64,000 nt of DNA from Micropterix aruncella (GCA_944548615.1 OX155972.1:2717625-2781624); one strand, 5' to 3'; positions 10,315-20,564 are shown, numbered from the stretch's first letter. Made by a program: numbers and translations. Notes: generated by a model not told the origin, from the sequence alone.

Positions 10315-11855
10315 TTTTTTGGCTCTGAAACCGGGGAATTACCAGGCCGGTTATTCTTAGAACATTCCGGACAAGTGGCTACCGTGTAGTTAAACCTACC
10401 ACAACGATAGCAATATTTAGAATAGCCATGATGAGTGCCACCGCGTGAACCACGCGAACTATTATTGGCTCCTTGGTTGTAATTACCAGAAGACGAATTA
10501 GCATAAGAAAAATCATTACGGGAAAAATTTCCACGATTAAAACCGCCACGATGAAAACCACCGCGATGAGAACCACCACGATTAAAACCACCACGATTGG
10601 ATGGACCAGCAGAAGAAACGTTACACTCTTTTAACTTCTGTTCAACTTTCACTTCCTCCGTCGCACATTTGGTAGGAGACTCGTCGACCGCATAAACTGC
10701 TTTCGAGCCAGAAGGCTTGACCTTCGCTTGGGCAGGAGTGGCTGCATTAGATGCGTTGATACGCTGTTGTGCATTTTCAACTTTTTTTCCTAAACGCAGA
10801 AGTTCGTCGATTGAATTTATATCAACTAGCATGAAATGTCGTTGGTAAGAAATTGAGATATTTGAAAGGATAATTCCTAATTGTTCCTCACCAGACAATG
10901 GCCTTGACAACCTGTTGAAATAGCCCAACATGACGGAAACAAAAATATGCATCCTCTCATCCGACTTTTGTTTACGTCCCCGTACAAATGACAAAACTTC
11001 AGCATCGTAATTTAAACTGCCAAAATCGGAGCGGAGTGCAGCAACTAACTGCTTCCAACTGGAAATGCTCGAAGCTCTAGCACGGTACCAACTAAGCGCT
11101 TGTTTCTGGAATAGTTCACAAGCCGATTTCAGCATCCTGGCATCCGAGATATTCCGCGAAAACCTAATCTCATCCAATCGTTCTAAGAACTCGACCACAC
11201 AGGAATCGCCGTCAAATGTAAAACCAAGATTTAAAGGTTTAAGAATGCGTTCGTCAGAAATGACAAAGTTATTGTCCAAAGGAACTGGTTTCGTATCAAC
11301 ATGCTGTATATACGGAGCTGACGTCACTTCAGAATTCCTTCCCAAAGGAACCACCTCAGGACTAAGCTTCTCACCCTCGTGCAATGAAGTAGAAGGTATC
11401 GGAAGAACTACAGGATTTGGTAACGGGCTAGGCGAACGAACAATATCTAAATATTTTTCTAACAAAACGACAATTTCCAAAACTTCCTCCTTTAAATTAT
11501 CTAATAATTTCTTGGAGTCTGAATTAGCAGGATTTATGCGTGAAATTCTATGAAAGATATGTGCAGTTTTAGTGCTAATTCGTTTATATAAAAGTTTCTG
11601 TTTGCTATTAATAAATTCCTCTATAAGTTCTTGGAGACATGAAAGTCTAATCGAACATTCTTGAAATTCTGAATCCGGATCTAAATCCGTTGAGGTAATT
11701 GATTCTGCGGGAAATTCCCTTAAGAGTGAATTAAATTGTTTTCTCATCGCTTCAACATTGGTTGGAGTGACCTCACGAATCGTGAACTCATAATCGAGTT
11801 CTGCCTTTACTAAATGTGACGCAGCATAATACACTATCGCTGGAGACGCCATCAT
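10293..11855 (-). CDS. gag: Ty3/gypsy Gag with RGG-repeat nucleic-acid-binding tail
   Basis: 520 codons starting MMASPAIVYY at 11855. The middle (about 205-370) has the helical retrotransposon-gag pattern, including QKQALSWYRARA and SWKQLVAALRSDFG. The C-terminal third contains iterated RGGFNRGG and HRGG blocks (about 428-455), then a zinc-knuckle-like CYRCGRFNYTVATC at about 485. In the CX2CX4HX4C spacing, the His position is Tyr (TAC). Gag ends TAG at 10293-10295, after the slippery heptamer at 10314-10320, and overlaps pol by 22 nt in the -1 frame. Gag forms the particle that packages element RNA. Whether the His-to-Tyr change is a family trait or a mutation of this copy cannot be told from one copy. 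Confidence 0.92.
   Translation of the reverse strand: MMASPAIVYYAASHLVKAELDYEFTIREVTPTNVEAMRKQFNSLLREFPAESITSTDLDPDSEFQECSIRLSCLQELIEEFINSKQKLLYKRISTKTAHIFHRISRINPANSDSKKLLDNLKEEVLEIVVLLEKYLDIVRSPSPLPNPVVLPIPSTSLHEGEKLSPEVVPLGRNSEVTSAPYIQHVDTKPVPLDNNFVISDERILKPLNLGFTFDGDSCVVEFLERLDEIRFSRNISDARMLKSACELFQKQALSWYRARASSISSWKQLVAALRSDFGSLNYDAEVLSFVRGRKQKSDERMHIFVSVMLGYFNRLSRPLSGEEQLGIILSNISISYQRHFMLVDINSIDELLRLGKKVENAQQRINASNAATPAQAKVKPSGSKAVYAVDESPTKCATEEVKVEQKLKECNVSSAGPSNRGGFNRGGSHRGGFHRGGFNRGNFSRNDFSYANSSSGNYNQGANNSSRGSRGGTHHGYSKYCYRCGRFNYTVATCPECSKNNRPGNSPVSEPKNSKGGAE
10314..10320 (-). promoter_or_regulatory. Programmed -1 ribosomal frameshift heptamer A AAA AAC
   Basis: In element sense the gag codons read CCA AAA AAC TCG, which places A AAA AAC in the canonical X XXY YYZ phase. 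Slipping back one base enters the pol frame at CTC GAA, which stays open for 1041 codons. The gag stop lies 18 nt downstream. A downstream stimulatory structure was not modelled. Confidence 0.85.
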
Positions 11856-12526
11856 GTCTATATATATAATTTAAATCCCACCAAAAAAATTAAAACCAAA
11901 ATAAATAAAAAATATTAAAAAAATAAAATGGAATAAACTGACTTTTTTTTACTGCTTGCGGCACCTCTGTTTTATTTGGCTGCTTACCTCACCAGGATAA
12001 TTGCCTTCACATCTGGAAATTAACAAAAAAATAATTAGTATGATAAAATAAAATACTTAAACGGCAAGCGTAAAACTTTTTCGCGGAAACCGCCTTAAAA
12101 TAAACAAACTGCTGCTAAGCAACGCCAAGTATTCAAACAATAATTAATATATTGCTTTTAAATCTAAGATTCTGACAAAAAAATATAGTAACCATAAAAA
12201 ACGGCAAGTACAAAATACTTCTTCACGGTAACCGCTTTAAATTACAAAAAATGCTGTTAATGCCGACAAAACTGCAAGTACACAATACCGCTTAATTCAA
12301 TGACAAAAGTTGCTTCTAAATACAAAAACAACAAGACGGTGCTTACAAGCCTCTTTCACGGTAATCGCTATGAATAAAAATTATATAAAAACAAAAAAAA
12401 TGCTTCTAATTTTTTTTATACAATTTTTGAACAAAGTGCTTAAAAAATCGTGCTTCAATGGCTGAGGAAAAGAATACCCTAAAAGCCAAAATCCAATTTA
12501 TAAGCCTAACGTTGGAGCGCTAATTT
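11856..12526 (-). other. 5' leader of the Ty3/gypsy element with degenerate repeats
   Basis: 671 bp between the 5' LTR and the gag start. It contains degenerate reiterations of an acggcaagtacaaaatact / cacggtaaccgc module near 12060, 12200, 12270 and 12330. Right after the LTR (element sense) comes TTAGCGCTCCAACGTTAGGC, a candidate primer-binding site. It fits the tRNA-Lys-type TGGCGCCCAACGTGGGG pattern only imperfectly, so the primer tRNA is unassigned. Confidence 0.55.
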
Positions 12527-13611
12527 TATAACCGCAAAATACTAATTTCCGTGTTTGGAAGAAACACGGTAGAAACTACCAAAACCCAAAAGAATCAAAG
12601 TAAAAGGACGCCACCTCCTTTTAAAGAAAAAGAAGGAAACTAATTATATTTAAAAAAAAAGATACCCGAAAGAAATTTTGAAAAAGAAAAAAATTAACCT
12701 CAAAAAACTATCTCAGAGAGTGGGCCAAATATTAATGAGCATTGGGTTTGGCCCTCAGAAAACCCTTTTCCTCAGACACACAAAAGACTACAGCACAAAA
12801 AGAAACACGAGAGTATGTAAAGTATCCGTGTTTATTCGCCCGCAGGCACCCTTCTTCAAATTCCGCTTATTGGCGTGTCACATGTGCTCATCCAAATAAA
12901 AATAACAGAATTCCAGAAATGAATGTAAATTCCTTGACGTGGGGGCAATTCCCGTCACATTTAGCGACGATTTCGTCACTTATATAGCAGCAGTAATTAT
13001 TCAAAAAAACCAGAAGTGCCGACAGCTGCGATCAATAGAAAAATCCGTTAAAATCTCGAGGATCCTACGGGAAAAGCTACCCAAAATGAAATTAAAATGC
13101 TTACCAGATAAATCACACACACTTCACATCACAAATTTTACCGCCAGGCGGTTAATTTACGGCTTTCTTGTTTAATCTACTTTCTGCCTCCCTCGGCGGA
13201 GCAACAGCACCTGCCCCGCCATTGTTAAAACAGGAAATGAGTCTAACCGAACACGTTTGACAACTCATTATTGCCAGAAACACGAATGTCTCTACTCTAT
13301 GGCAAAGAGTGTAGATTTACTTCCAATTTTTTTTTTTAATCAAAGTTAAATTTTATGTAGGTTTTCTTTTTAATTAATATTATAATTTTTAGTTGTCATT
13401 CATTTATTTATTTATTTATCTTTTAATAAATATATCTCCATAATAGCAACATTAATGTCATCTGACAGCTGTTAAGGAAAATTTTTGGATGATTTCAAAA
13501 AGCAACAATAAACAACATTTTCGGAACAGAAAAAGGTTATAGAAAACTCTGAGAAGTAACCTTTAATGATAATTCGGGACACAAGCGCAAAAAAAAGGAA
13601 TTTCTGTTACA
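12527..13611 (-). repeat. 5' LTR of the Ty3/gypsy element (1085 bp)
   Basis: Near-identical partner of 5460-6545, followed on the + side by the AAAC target duplication. Confidence 0.95.
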
Positions 13612-13631
13612 AAACGCCTAATTAGAAGGAG

Positions 13632-13911
13632 TTAACCCTTTGAGTAACGGCAAAATTTCATGGCAGACCGCGGCAATTTATTGGAATTTCTTGCAATATC
13701 GCCGCGCTCGACAAAAAGTACTATAACTATGGAACTACTATAGCAATCATAAAAAGGATAACTGTGCAATGATCGCATTGAAATTTCGTATATAGTATAT
13801 TGAAATCTCATTTTGTAAAACAATTGTATAATTATGAATAAATATGAGAAAGTCGGAAAAGTGAAAAAAACTCAGCATTTCTAACTTGTACTTGTCTTAC
13901 GGAAAATACGG
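13632..13911. mobile_element. TTAA-flanked element B, left part (split by an RLE LINE)
   Basis: TTAA at 13632-13635 is followed by CCCTTTGAGTAACGG. The body matches 1754-2050 of the uninterrupted relative. Homology stops near 13911 and resumes at about 16768 beyond the LINE, ending at TTAA 17144-17147. Confidence 0.7.
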
Positions 13912-16770
13912 AACCCTCTATACTAAAACTCATACAGAGCGTAGCAACGCAAAACGACAAGCGCAAGGCAGCATTTCTCAAATCCAAAGAGGAAGCCCGG
14001 TTCGACAAAAACCGTTTTAACTACAGCAAAACGGTTTTGTCTGCCGCCAAGGGAAAAATCCAAATCCCGGAAGATATGGCCACGGAATACTTTTCGACCA
14101 CGTATGAGGACCCAATGCGGCTCCATAATTACAGCCCTCCGCCGGGCATTACACCTCCGCCCCTGCCTACGGTAGCTTTTGCTTCTCAACCTCCATCACT
14201 AGATGAGATTCTTAATCAAGTAAAGAGGAAGCCGTCGGGCTCTACTCCGGGTCCCGATGGTATTCCCTATTTAGTATACAAAAAATGCCCCTGCCTTCTG
14301 CAATATTTAGGATCCATCTTCCGAAATATATGGAATAGCGGTGTAGTCCCACAGAATTTTGGCCGAGCGACAGTCATCTTAATTCCGAAGGTCCCAGTTT
14401 GCACCGGACCAAAGGACGCTCGGCCCATTGCTCTCACAGACACTGTGGCCAAAATCTTTTTTAGCATAGTCCACACGAGGATGAGCGAATTCATGCACCG
14501 GAATGAGTACCTTGGAGTATCAGTTCAAAAAGGCTTCATGCGCGGCGTCTCGGGCTGCCTCGAGCACAACTCTCTCCTGGCTGCTGCCATCAAGGATGCG
14601 AGACAGCACGAACGCCAAATCAATGTATGCTGGCTCGACCTAGAGAATGCCTTTGGGTCAGTCCGACACAGTCTCCTCCACTTTGCACTCCGCTGGTACA
14701 ACTTCCCACCAGTCGTGCGTGACATTGTAGCCTCCTACTACAACTGTCTGACTTTCCATGTTAAAACGCAAGAATGGACTACCCGCTCTATACCATATTC
14801 AATTGGACTATTTCAGGGCTGTTGCCTCTCCCCGACGATTTTTAATATAGTTTTTAATATACTTCTGGAAAGCCTGAGCCAGTTTGACAGGAAGTGGGGC
14901 TACCGTTTTAAAACAGACGGCCAATACACCTCGTCGTGCCTCGCTTTTGCCGACGACCTAACTTTCATTACCAGAAGCCCCAAGCAGCTTTCCCTGCTAT
15001 TACAGAAAGTGGAGCTTTTCTGCGACTGGTCAGGCTGTATAAAAGTGAAGCCCTCCAAATGTTTTTGCCTTGGACTCGCCCGCATGGGCACAAAATTTAC
15101 ATCCTATGACCCCAAATTGGTCTATAAGGGCTCTAATATCTCCCTTATAGACCCAAACAATCATTTCAAATTCCTCGGCAGAAAAATCACCCATCAGGGA
15201 AAAGACGTCTCGGGCGATCATGTTATAGAGCATTTCAAAAGTTGCCTGGCGAAAATAGATGCCTTGCTAATTTCTGGCCCTCGTAAGGCCTGGATCTATG
15301 ACAATTATCTAACGTCACATTTGTCATGGCCCTTTCTTATTTACGATTTTACCAAAACCCAACTGTCCCGTCTAGATGCACTGGTGACAGCTAGTTTAAA
15401 ATCCTGGCTGTCCTTAGCCAAACCAGCTGACCCCTCGACTCTCTTCAGGTCCAAACAAAATTTTGGGCTAGCGCTTAAACTGCCCTCTCTGCTCTACGCC
15501 AACTCCAGAATAACCAAAAATTCGATTCTGTGCAATTCCAAAGATCCGGCAATATCGAAGCACGTAATAAGTGGCTGTAGTGATTCAAATGAACTACAAG
15601 CCCGCGTAGACTTCCACAAAAGGTTCCTTACTGGAATCAGCCAGAATGGCACTGGTCTGGGGTATGGCAGTACAACCACGAGCGACGTGGACTTGAAGAA
15701 GTCTCTTTTGCGGGGAGATTACGACAGCAAGAGTATGGCTCATGCTATTGGCCTTCAATGCCAGAATGATTGGACAACAATTGGTGACTTTTGCATTCCG
15801 CCTCCAATGCACTGGAAGGTAATGCTCTATGACTGGACGCCAGAGATGCTGAAATTTTATTTGAATGCCTTTCAGCATACACTTCCAGACCCCAGTAACC
15901 TCGCTCGTTGGAGCTTTGCCGAGGATAGTTCTTGTCCCCTCTGTAGCAATACCCCTTGCACAGCTAGGCACATTCTAGCTGGCTGCAAGGTGGCCTTAGA
16001 TCAAGGACGGTACACTTACCGCCATGACAAAGTTCTCGCTGTTATTCGCGAGGTAATTAGTCTCTCAGTGGCTCGTGCCAACAAGGGTTTGACAGTATCC
16101 TCCAAACCCCCAATACAGTTTGTGCGGGATGGCTCTAAAGGCAAAAAACATTTAACTACAAAACCTTTCTCAATAATCGAGAAAGCTACAGATTGGATTC
16201 TGGAGGTTGATTCGGTCTCTAAGCAGTATAAATTCCCTGAAAGTCTCGGATGCACAGCCCTCCGTCCAGATATAACTCTTTACTCTCTATCTCGGAAGGT
16301 GGCTCTTATCGTAGAATTAACTGTTCCATGGGAATCAAATATCCCAAAAGACCACGAGTACAAATTAAATAAATACCATGATCTTGCAAATGCCGTAACC
16401 CGGAACGGCTTCACTGTTCACCTTCACGCGGTGGAAGTTGGCGCTCGTGGCCTGCCAGCTAAATCTCTATTTCACCTCTTTAAAGATCTTGGCCTTTCCA
16501 GAAAAATAATCAACTCTTTCTTAGAAAAATTATCTAAAACTGCGATTTGCGCATCTCAAATTCTATGGCTTCGAAGGGGGGAGTGAATGGGTGGCAAGGT
16601 GAACGCTCACATGTGGCAAGACAGCTGTCCTAAACCTACCACAGCCGGTTCGTAAGTCCGGAATCCACTGCTCACCCCCCAGAAGTGTAAAAAAAATAGT
16701 ATTATGATGGGCCCGACTCCGGTCGGTGAATTCCATGGCAGCTCCGTTTGTATTTATTTATATAAATTGT
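13912..16770 (+). mobile_element. 5'-truncated RLE-class (R2/NeSL-like) non-LTR retrotransposon
   Basis: An 889-codon RT plus restriction-like-endonuclease ORF is followed by a 3' UTR of about 180 bp (agaagtgtaa...gatgggcccgactccggtcggtgaattcc). The element interrupts the TTAA element at 13632-17147. Four other 3' fragments of the same family lie at 22905, 38338, 38771 and 46260. Its upstream N-terminal domains are missing, as expected of incomplete target-primed reverse transcription. Confidence 0.85.
13917..16586 (+). CDS. Reverse transcriptase with C-terminal restriction-like endonuclease
   Basis: The open frame enters from the truncation point; the first start-like codon (TTG at 14037) is unlikely to be a real start. 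Counting from 14037, RT motifs are STPGPDGIP (about 67), RPIALTD, the catalytic Asp in WLDLENAFGS (about 200), GLFQGCCLSP and FADDLTF (about 304). Further on come a C-x2-C...H-x4-C finger (CPLCSNTPCTARHILAGC, near 630) and the RPD...VELTVPWE endonuclease signature (about 760-785). The protein nicks a target site and primes cDNA synthesis from it. The remaining frame is intact through TGA 16586, so this insertion is fairly recent, but without its N-terminus it cannot be autonomous. Confidence 0.88.
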   Translation, partial: SILKLIQSVATQNDKRKAAFLKSKEEARFDKNRFNYSKTVLSAAKGKIQIPEDMATEYFSTTYEDPMRLHNYSPPPGITPPPLPTVAFASQPPSLDEILNQVKRKPSGSTPGPDGIPYLVYKKCPCLLQYLGSIFRNIWNSGVVPQNFGRATVILIPKVPVCTGPKDARPIALTDTVAKIFFSIVHTRMSEFMHRNEYLGVSVQKGFMRGVSGCLEHNSLLAAAIKDARQHERQINVCWLDLENAFGSVRHSLLHFALRWYNFPPVVRDIVASYYNCLTFHVKTQEWTTRSIPYSIGLFQGCCLSPTIFNIVFNILLESLSQFDRKWGYRFKTDGQYTSSCLAFADDLTFITRSPKQLSLLLQKVELFCDWSGCIKVKPSKCFCLGLARMGTKFTSYDPKLVYKGSNISLIDPNNHFKFLGRKITHQGKDVSGDHVIEHFKSCLAKIDALLISGPRKAWIYDNYLTSHLSWPFLIYDFTKTQLSRLDALVTASLKSWLSLAKPADPSTLFRSKQNFGLALKLPSLLYANSRITKNSILCNSKDPAISKHVISGCSDSNELQARVDFHKRFLTGISQNGTGLGYGSTTTSDVDLKKSLLRGDYDSKSMAHAIGLQCQNDWTTIGDFCIPPPMHWKVMLYDWTPEMLKFYLNAFQHTLPDPSNLARWSFAEDSSCPLCSNTPCTARHILAGCKVALDQGRYTYRHDKVLAVIREVISLSVARANKGLTVSSKPPIQFVRDGSKGKKHLTTKPFSIIEKATDWILEVDSVSKQYKFPESLGCTALRPDITLYSLSRKVALIVELTVPWESNIPKDHEYKLNKYHDLANAVTRNGFTVHLHAVEVGARGLPAKSLFHLFKDLGLSRKIINSFLEKLSKTAICASQILWLRRGE

Positions 16771-17147
16771 AAATACTAACATGATCTTATTAGATTCTCT
16801 ATGAAAAGTTATATTTCGTTTTGCTTATTTACATACAAAAATATTTAGATATTAGCTCATAAAACCCAATAAAAATTTTGATGATTTCTCGACAAAAAAA
16901 ATGATGATATTTTTTGACAATGGAATTTTACCAGAAATATTTGCGAAATGACGCGCGAAATTATTCTAGCAACCATCTATGTATCTATGGTAATAATGAG
17001 ATATTTAGTATGGATTTTAGGATGCATTCGAATTAGAAAATAATATTACTGTGCGCTCCGGGAGCAAGCCGCCAATATTAGTCGTTATGTAGTCAACGGT
17101 GTTCTGATGTGCAACCAAATTTGGTCGTTACGTAGCCGAAGGGTTAA
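16768..17147. mobile_element. TTAA-flanked element B, right part
   Basis: This continues the element interrupted at 13911 and ends gtagccgaagggTTAA. Near this end gtcgtta(t/c)gtag occurs at 17081 and 17124 (43 bp apart), the second copy beside the palindrome accaaatttggt. The same end, inverted, starts at 22623. Confidence 0.7.
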
Positions 17148-17382
17148 TTTTTACCCCTCTTATCGCGGGGTAAAAATTCAGCCGTCACTTCTGCGTGTGA
17201 TAGTTTATATTGGATTGTATATCCAATATTGGAACGCTCACATTCCGCCGTGGGTAGGCCTGCATCCAATGATGGACGGGTCACATCAGTCGGGTTAAGC
17301 AACAAAAAGATTTTGGATAGTTGCAATAACTGAAAGAGCCAAACTCTACTCTATCTGATAAGAAAGGCTTTCTAACATTTGG

Positions 17383-18212
17383 CAATAAATGTGTTTATAA
17401 AAATTTACACGGCATATGAAAGATATTTTCTTGAGTATAGCTATCTGATCTGGAACTCCTACTTAGGCAAAGACGTATTCCTACTTAGGTGAACTCCTAC
17501 TTAGGCAATTTGTCTCCGACAGTGCCTCCGTGCTACAAGCGCTAGCAAAAAATACTATAACCTCTGTCCTTGTACTGGAATGCCACAAAGCGCTTCAATC
17601 CATTGCAAGGTCAAATAGAGTGACCCTGCAATGGATTAAAGGGCACAGCGACTCACTGGGCAACGACGCGGCAGACGAACTGGCCAAAAGGGGATCAAAG
17701 AAAATAATATATGGACCGGAACCCTTGATGCCCATACCCCAGGCCCAAATAAAAACATGGCTTCGCAGGAACACCGATGAAACCCACCTTACAGAATAGA
17801 AAAAAAAAACAGGATGCAGGCAAACAAAGAACGCGGTTCCGGAAGCGTCTAAAAAACTTGCCCGCAACCTCACCAGATTAAAAAGGGACAAAATCCGTAA
17901 AGTCATAGGGACTATGACAGGCCACTGTCCCCTAAACAAACAACTGTTTACCACAGGTGTGACAGACAGCCCTCTATGCAGAGGATGCATGGAGGAAGAA
18001 ACGCCGCAGCATGTGCTCATGGTATGCAGGAGCGTGGCAGAGCAACGGGCAAAAATACTACAATCTCCAGCATCTGTCCCGGAGGCCTGTAGCAACCCAA
18101 ACAGGCTGCTAACCTTCTGGGACAGCCTGGGTTGGCTGGAGTAACATAAATAGAAACATGAGCCACGCACAACGGCCCAATCAAGAGGCCAAGTGCGGGA
18201 AAAAGCCCAGAT

Positions 18213-18250
<38 letters not shown>

Positions 18251-18430
18251 GGCAAAGATGTAGATATCTTGGAAAATGCAGCGAAGGGCAATCAAAATGC
18301 CAGTGGGCCTGAAGAATAGAAATGCTGAAGATTGCTTGGAATTAGTTGGACCGACTACTCTCAAACAAAGAAGGCAAAAGAACACCAAATGTCTGATAGC
18401 TTTGATTTCAACTGTAATATTGCCGACTAA
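17383..18430 (+). pseudogene. Decayed CR1/L2-like LINE C-terminus, split by a younger LINE
   Basis: Translated pieces LEYSYLIWNSYLGKDV (17435-17480 region) and ILEKMQRRAIKM (about 18264-18300) join into the RT-tail motif typical of CR1/L2-like elements. The RNase H LINE at 17507-18250 lies between them. Frames are broken. Confidence 0.6.
17507..18250 (+). pseudogene. 5'-truncated LINE 3' end with RNase H domain, (AACT)n tail, copy 1
   Basis: About 95% similar to 33975-34713. It begins within RNase H (FVSDSASVLQALAKN) and has an in-frame TAG near 17797 where the other copy has a Trp codon. The CCHC finger CRGCMEEETPQHVLMVC remains. It ends in nine tandem AACT units. Flanks (cttaggcaa / ctaggcaaa) suggest a target duplication. 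Confidence 0.8.
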
Positions 18431-18506
18431 ATCTCTGTTTTTTTTTATAAACTTTTAAATTGATGAAAATCGAATACAATATATTAAGTACTTTTTTCTC
18501 TTCTAG

Positions 18507-18668
18507 GCACTTTCCATAGATTATGACTGCCTGAAAGGAGAGAGCTTGCAAGCTATTTTAGAACTTAAGAGTTTGGAGAAGTTGGCGCTGCACGTCCATA
18601 GGCCCTTCTGTGAGGATCTTAGGAGTTGCTGGACCACTAGTAAGATGCCAAAGGTCTACCTTCATTGT
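18507..18668 (+). CDS. FBXO33-like protein, exon b
   Basis: 54 codons, ALSIDYDCLKGESLQ...VYLHC, acceptor ttctag, donor gtgagt, phase 0 on both sides. The spacing of leucines (LQAILELKSLEKLALHV) is LRR-like. The join to exons a and c keeps the frame. Confidence 0.65.
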
Positions 18669-18858
18669 GTGAGTATACACTATTATTCTTATTCTGGTGT
18701 AATGTCTGCTGCTGGAGATTTGACTATCATATTGGCTATTACAACTTTATTTGCCGCCTCTCCAAGGATGCATCATTCTGACCGTTCCCATAGATTATGG
18801 AGCAAATGCACAATGTGGTATCATTCTTTATTTCAAAGTATTATTTGTTTGTATCTAA

Positions 18859-19117
18859 TCTTTATTGTGAAATTTCACAATGGGCTGGTTTATTATAATA
18901 AGACAATCTCTTACAGCCAACTCTACTATGAAGTGTTTATATGTTTGTGTGCATGAAGCATGTGTGTGTCTTGTTAATGCATTCGATCGACAGAATTGAA
19001 ATGCAATTCCGTTAATTTTATACCAACGAAAAATAGTGACCCAGCCGGGAATCAATCCTGGAACCTTGCACTGTAAAATCAGGCGACCTAACCACTATGC
19101 CACCGGATTGGCCGTGT
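18859..19117 (-). mobile_element. tRNA-derived SINE, copy 1
   Basis: On the minus strand a tRNA-like head carries an A-box-like TGGCATAGTGGTTAGG and a B-box-like GGTTCCAGGATTGATTCC. The body runs to the 3' tail CCCATTGTGAAATTTCACAATAAAGA. A second full copy is at 32054-32325 and a tail fragment at 51893. The head is too diverged for a functional tRNA. Confidence 0.8.
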
Positions 19118-19395
19118 GTTATTGGAGTTTTCAAGTGTGCAGTTTTTTATTGTCCTCTATATTTCTATTGTTCTTGCTCAAATGCTTAAAGACATCTTTT
19201 TTCCGACTGTCAACTCAGCTTATACATAGTTTACTCCAAAAGACCCACATTTTGAAGGCTTTAAGCTTTCTTAACAGCATGTCTGTAAATGTGCAGCTTT
19301 CTATCCCATATAGTAATATTGAGAATAAGTAGCATCTTAGAAGTTTGGTCCTCGGGTGCAGGTTGATGTGTCTTCCGCAAAGTACCTTTTTCATC

Positions 19396-19708
19396 TTAAC
19401 CCGTTGAGTATGATACGACCAAATCTGGTTGTGAAACAATTATCCGTTGAGTATGATACGACCAGATCTGGTCGTGCGTTTTTTTCACTTCTTTGACGTT
19501 TTCATATTTATTCATAATTATCTAATTGTTTTACAAAATGATATTTCAATATTCTATATTCGAAATTTCAATGCAATCATTGTGCAGTTGTTCTTTTTAT
19601 GATTGGTGTAGTAGTTTCGTAGTTATAGTACTTTAAGTCGATGTCGCCGAAAATCCTGCAAAAGACACAGATGCATCCATGAAAATACCCATTTACTCCA
19701 AGGGTTAA
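19396..19708 (+). mobile_element. TTAA-flanked MITE, family 1, copy 2
   Basis: TTAA at 19396-19399 and 19705-19708 bound a 305-bp body colinear with 1331-1643. The left end contains the 18-bp perfect palindrome acgaccagatctggtcgt at 19458-19475 and its imperfect duplicate at 19415-19432. Confidence 0.88.
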
Positions 19709-20169
19709 AGAATGCTCTTTTCATTGCGGGTTTTATCTCCTTGTTCATATCCCAGTTGTCGTTTGCAGCCCAGGTATATCAGTCTCCTTCATTCGAATTC
19801 CTTAGGCTATAACTGTAGGTGTTTTTACGGGCTTTACTGACTATCATGTGTAGTTGGTTCCGTGGTATTTGGTTTTAATCCGTATTCGTCACATGTTCTT
19901 GTAATGAGGAGCTGGAGTTTTACCACGCTAATTAGTGCTGGAAGTTAGGACCCCACTTTTGGATTTAATTTGTGCGAATTCAGAGGAAAAATGGGATAGC
20001 AGAGGTACTATTATTCTACTCTATTTAATTTCTGTTTTCTGTCTGTTTTCCGCGCTGTTTAATTTAGTTTTTTTTTTTTTTAACACTAAAAGAAAATAGA
20101 AATTCTGACCGAAAACGGTAAAGAAAAGTACAAAGTCTACCTCTCTACGCACTCTGGATAATATTCTAA

Positions 20170-20435
20170 TTAACCCTTCAGGCCTCGGCCCCTCAGTCAA
20201 TTGACAAGTTGATGTCCCAAATAATTTTAGTAAAAATTAGTAAAAAAATTGAATTATGAAAACCAAAACATTAATTACTGCCAAACCACTATACCCATAA
20301 TTAAAATAAAACATATTAACATAATAAAACATAATAAAGTAAAACAAATTAAATTAAAATAAAATTAAAACGGGGTCGCCACGCTGAATCGTGTTGTGGC
20401 CGATATCGACCAATTGGGGCTCTAGGGGTTATTAA
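20170..20435 (+). mobile_element. TTAA-flanked MITE, family 4, copy 1
   Basis: TTAA at 20170-20173 and 20432-20435. Termini are CCCTTCAGGCCTCGG and, on the other side, TCTAGGGGTTATTAA. A near-palindrome ggccgatatcgacc lies near 20400. The relative at 41468-41664 is inverted and shows ggccgatatcggcc perfectly. Confidence 0.75.
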
Positions 20436-20564
20436 TCTGATTTTATAATATAAAGACTATCTTGTGATCAGCAGCATTATCCCACACCAGAATCCCGTAA
20501 GAAAACCTCGACTGAAAGCATGCTTGTTAGACAAATACTAATACCAAATCTATTTCTTTCTCAG

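Larger units (their letters stand above)
5456..13615 (-). mobile_element. Complete Ty3/gypsy LTR retrotransposon, recently inserted
   Basis: Two LTRs (5460-6545 and 12527-13611) flank gag and pol on the minus strand, with the 4-bp target duplication AAAC at 5456-5459 and 13612-13615. In element sense the LTR starts TGTAACAG and ends GGTTATA. By eye the LTRs differ by two substitutions (near 6081 and 6486 of the left copy) and one A in a homopolymer, so the insertion is very young. Gag and pol are both open and joined by a -1 frameshift signal. No env-like ORF is seen. It sits inside the 14-kb intron of the F-box gene, in the opposite orientation. Confidence 0.95.

Noticed and set aside
17595..18170. 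Minus-strand ORF of 191 codons (and its twin at 34073-34651)
   Set aside because: Antisense shadow of the LINE RNase H region.
19020..19110. tRNA-like sequence with A and B boxes (also at 32060-32130)
   Set aside because: No intact cloverleaf or anticodon arm; it is the head of a SINE.
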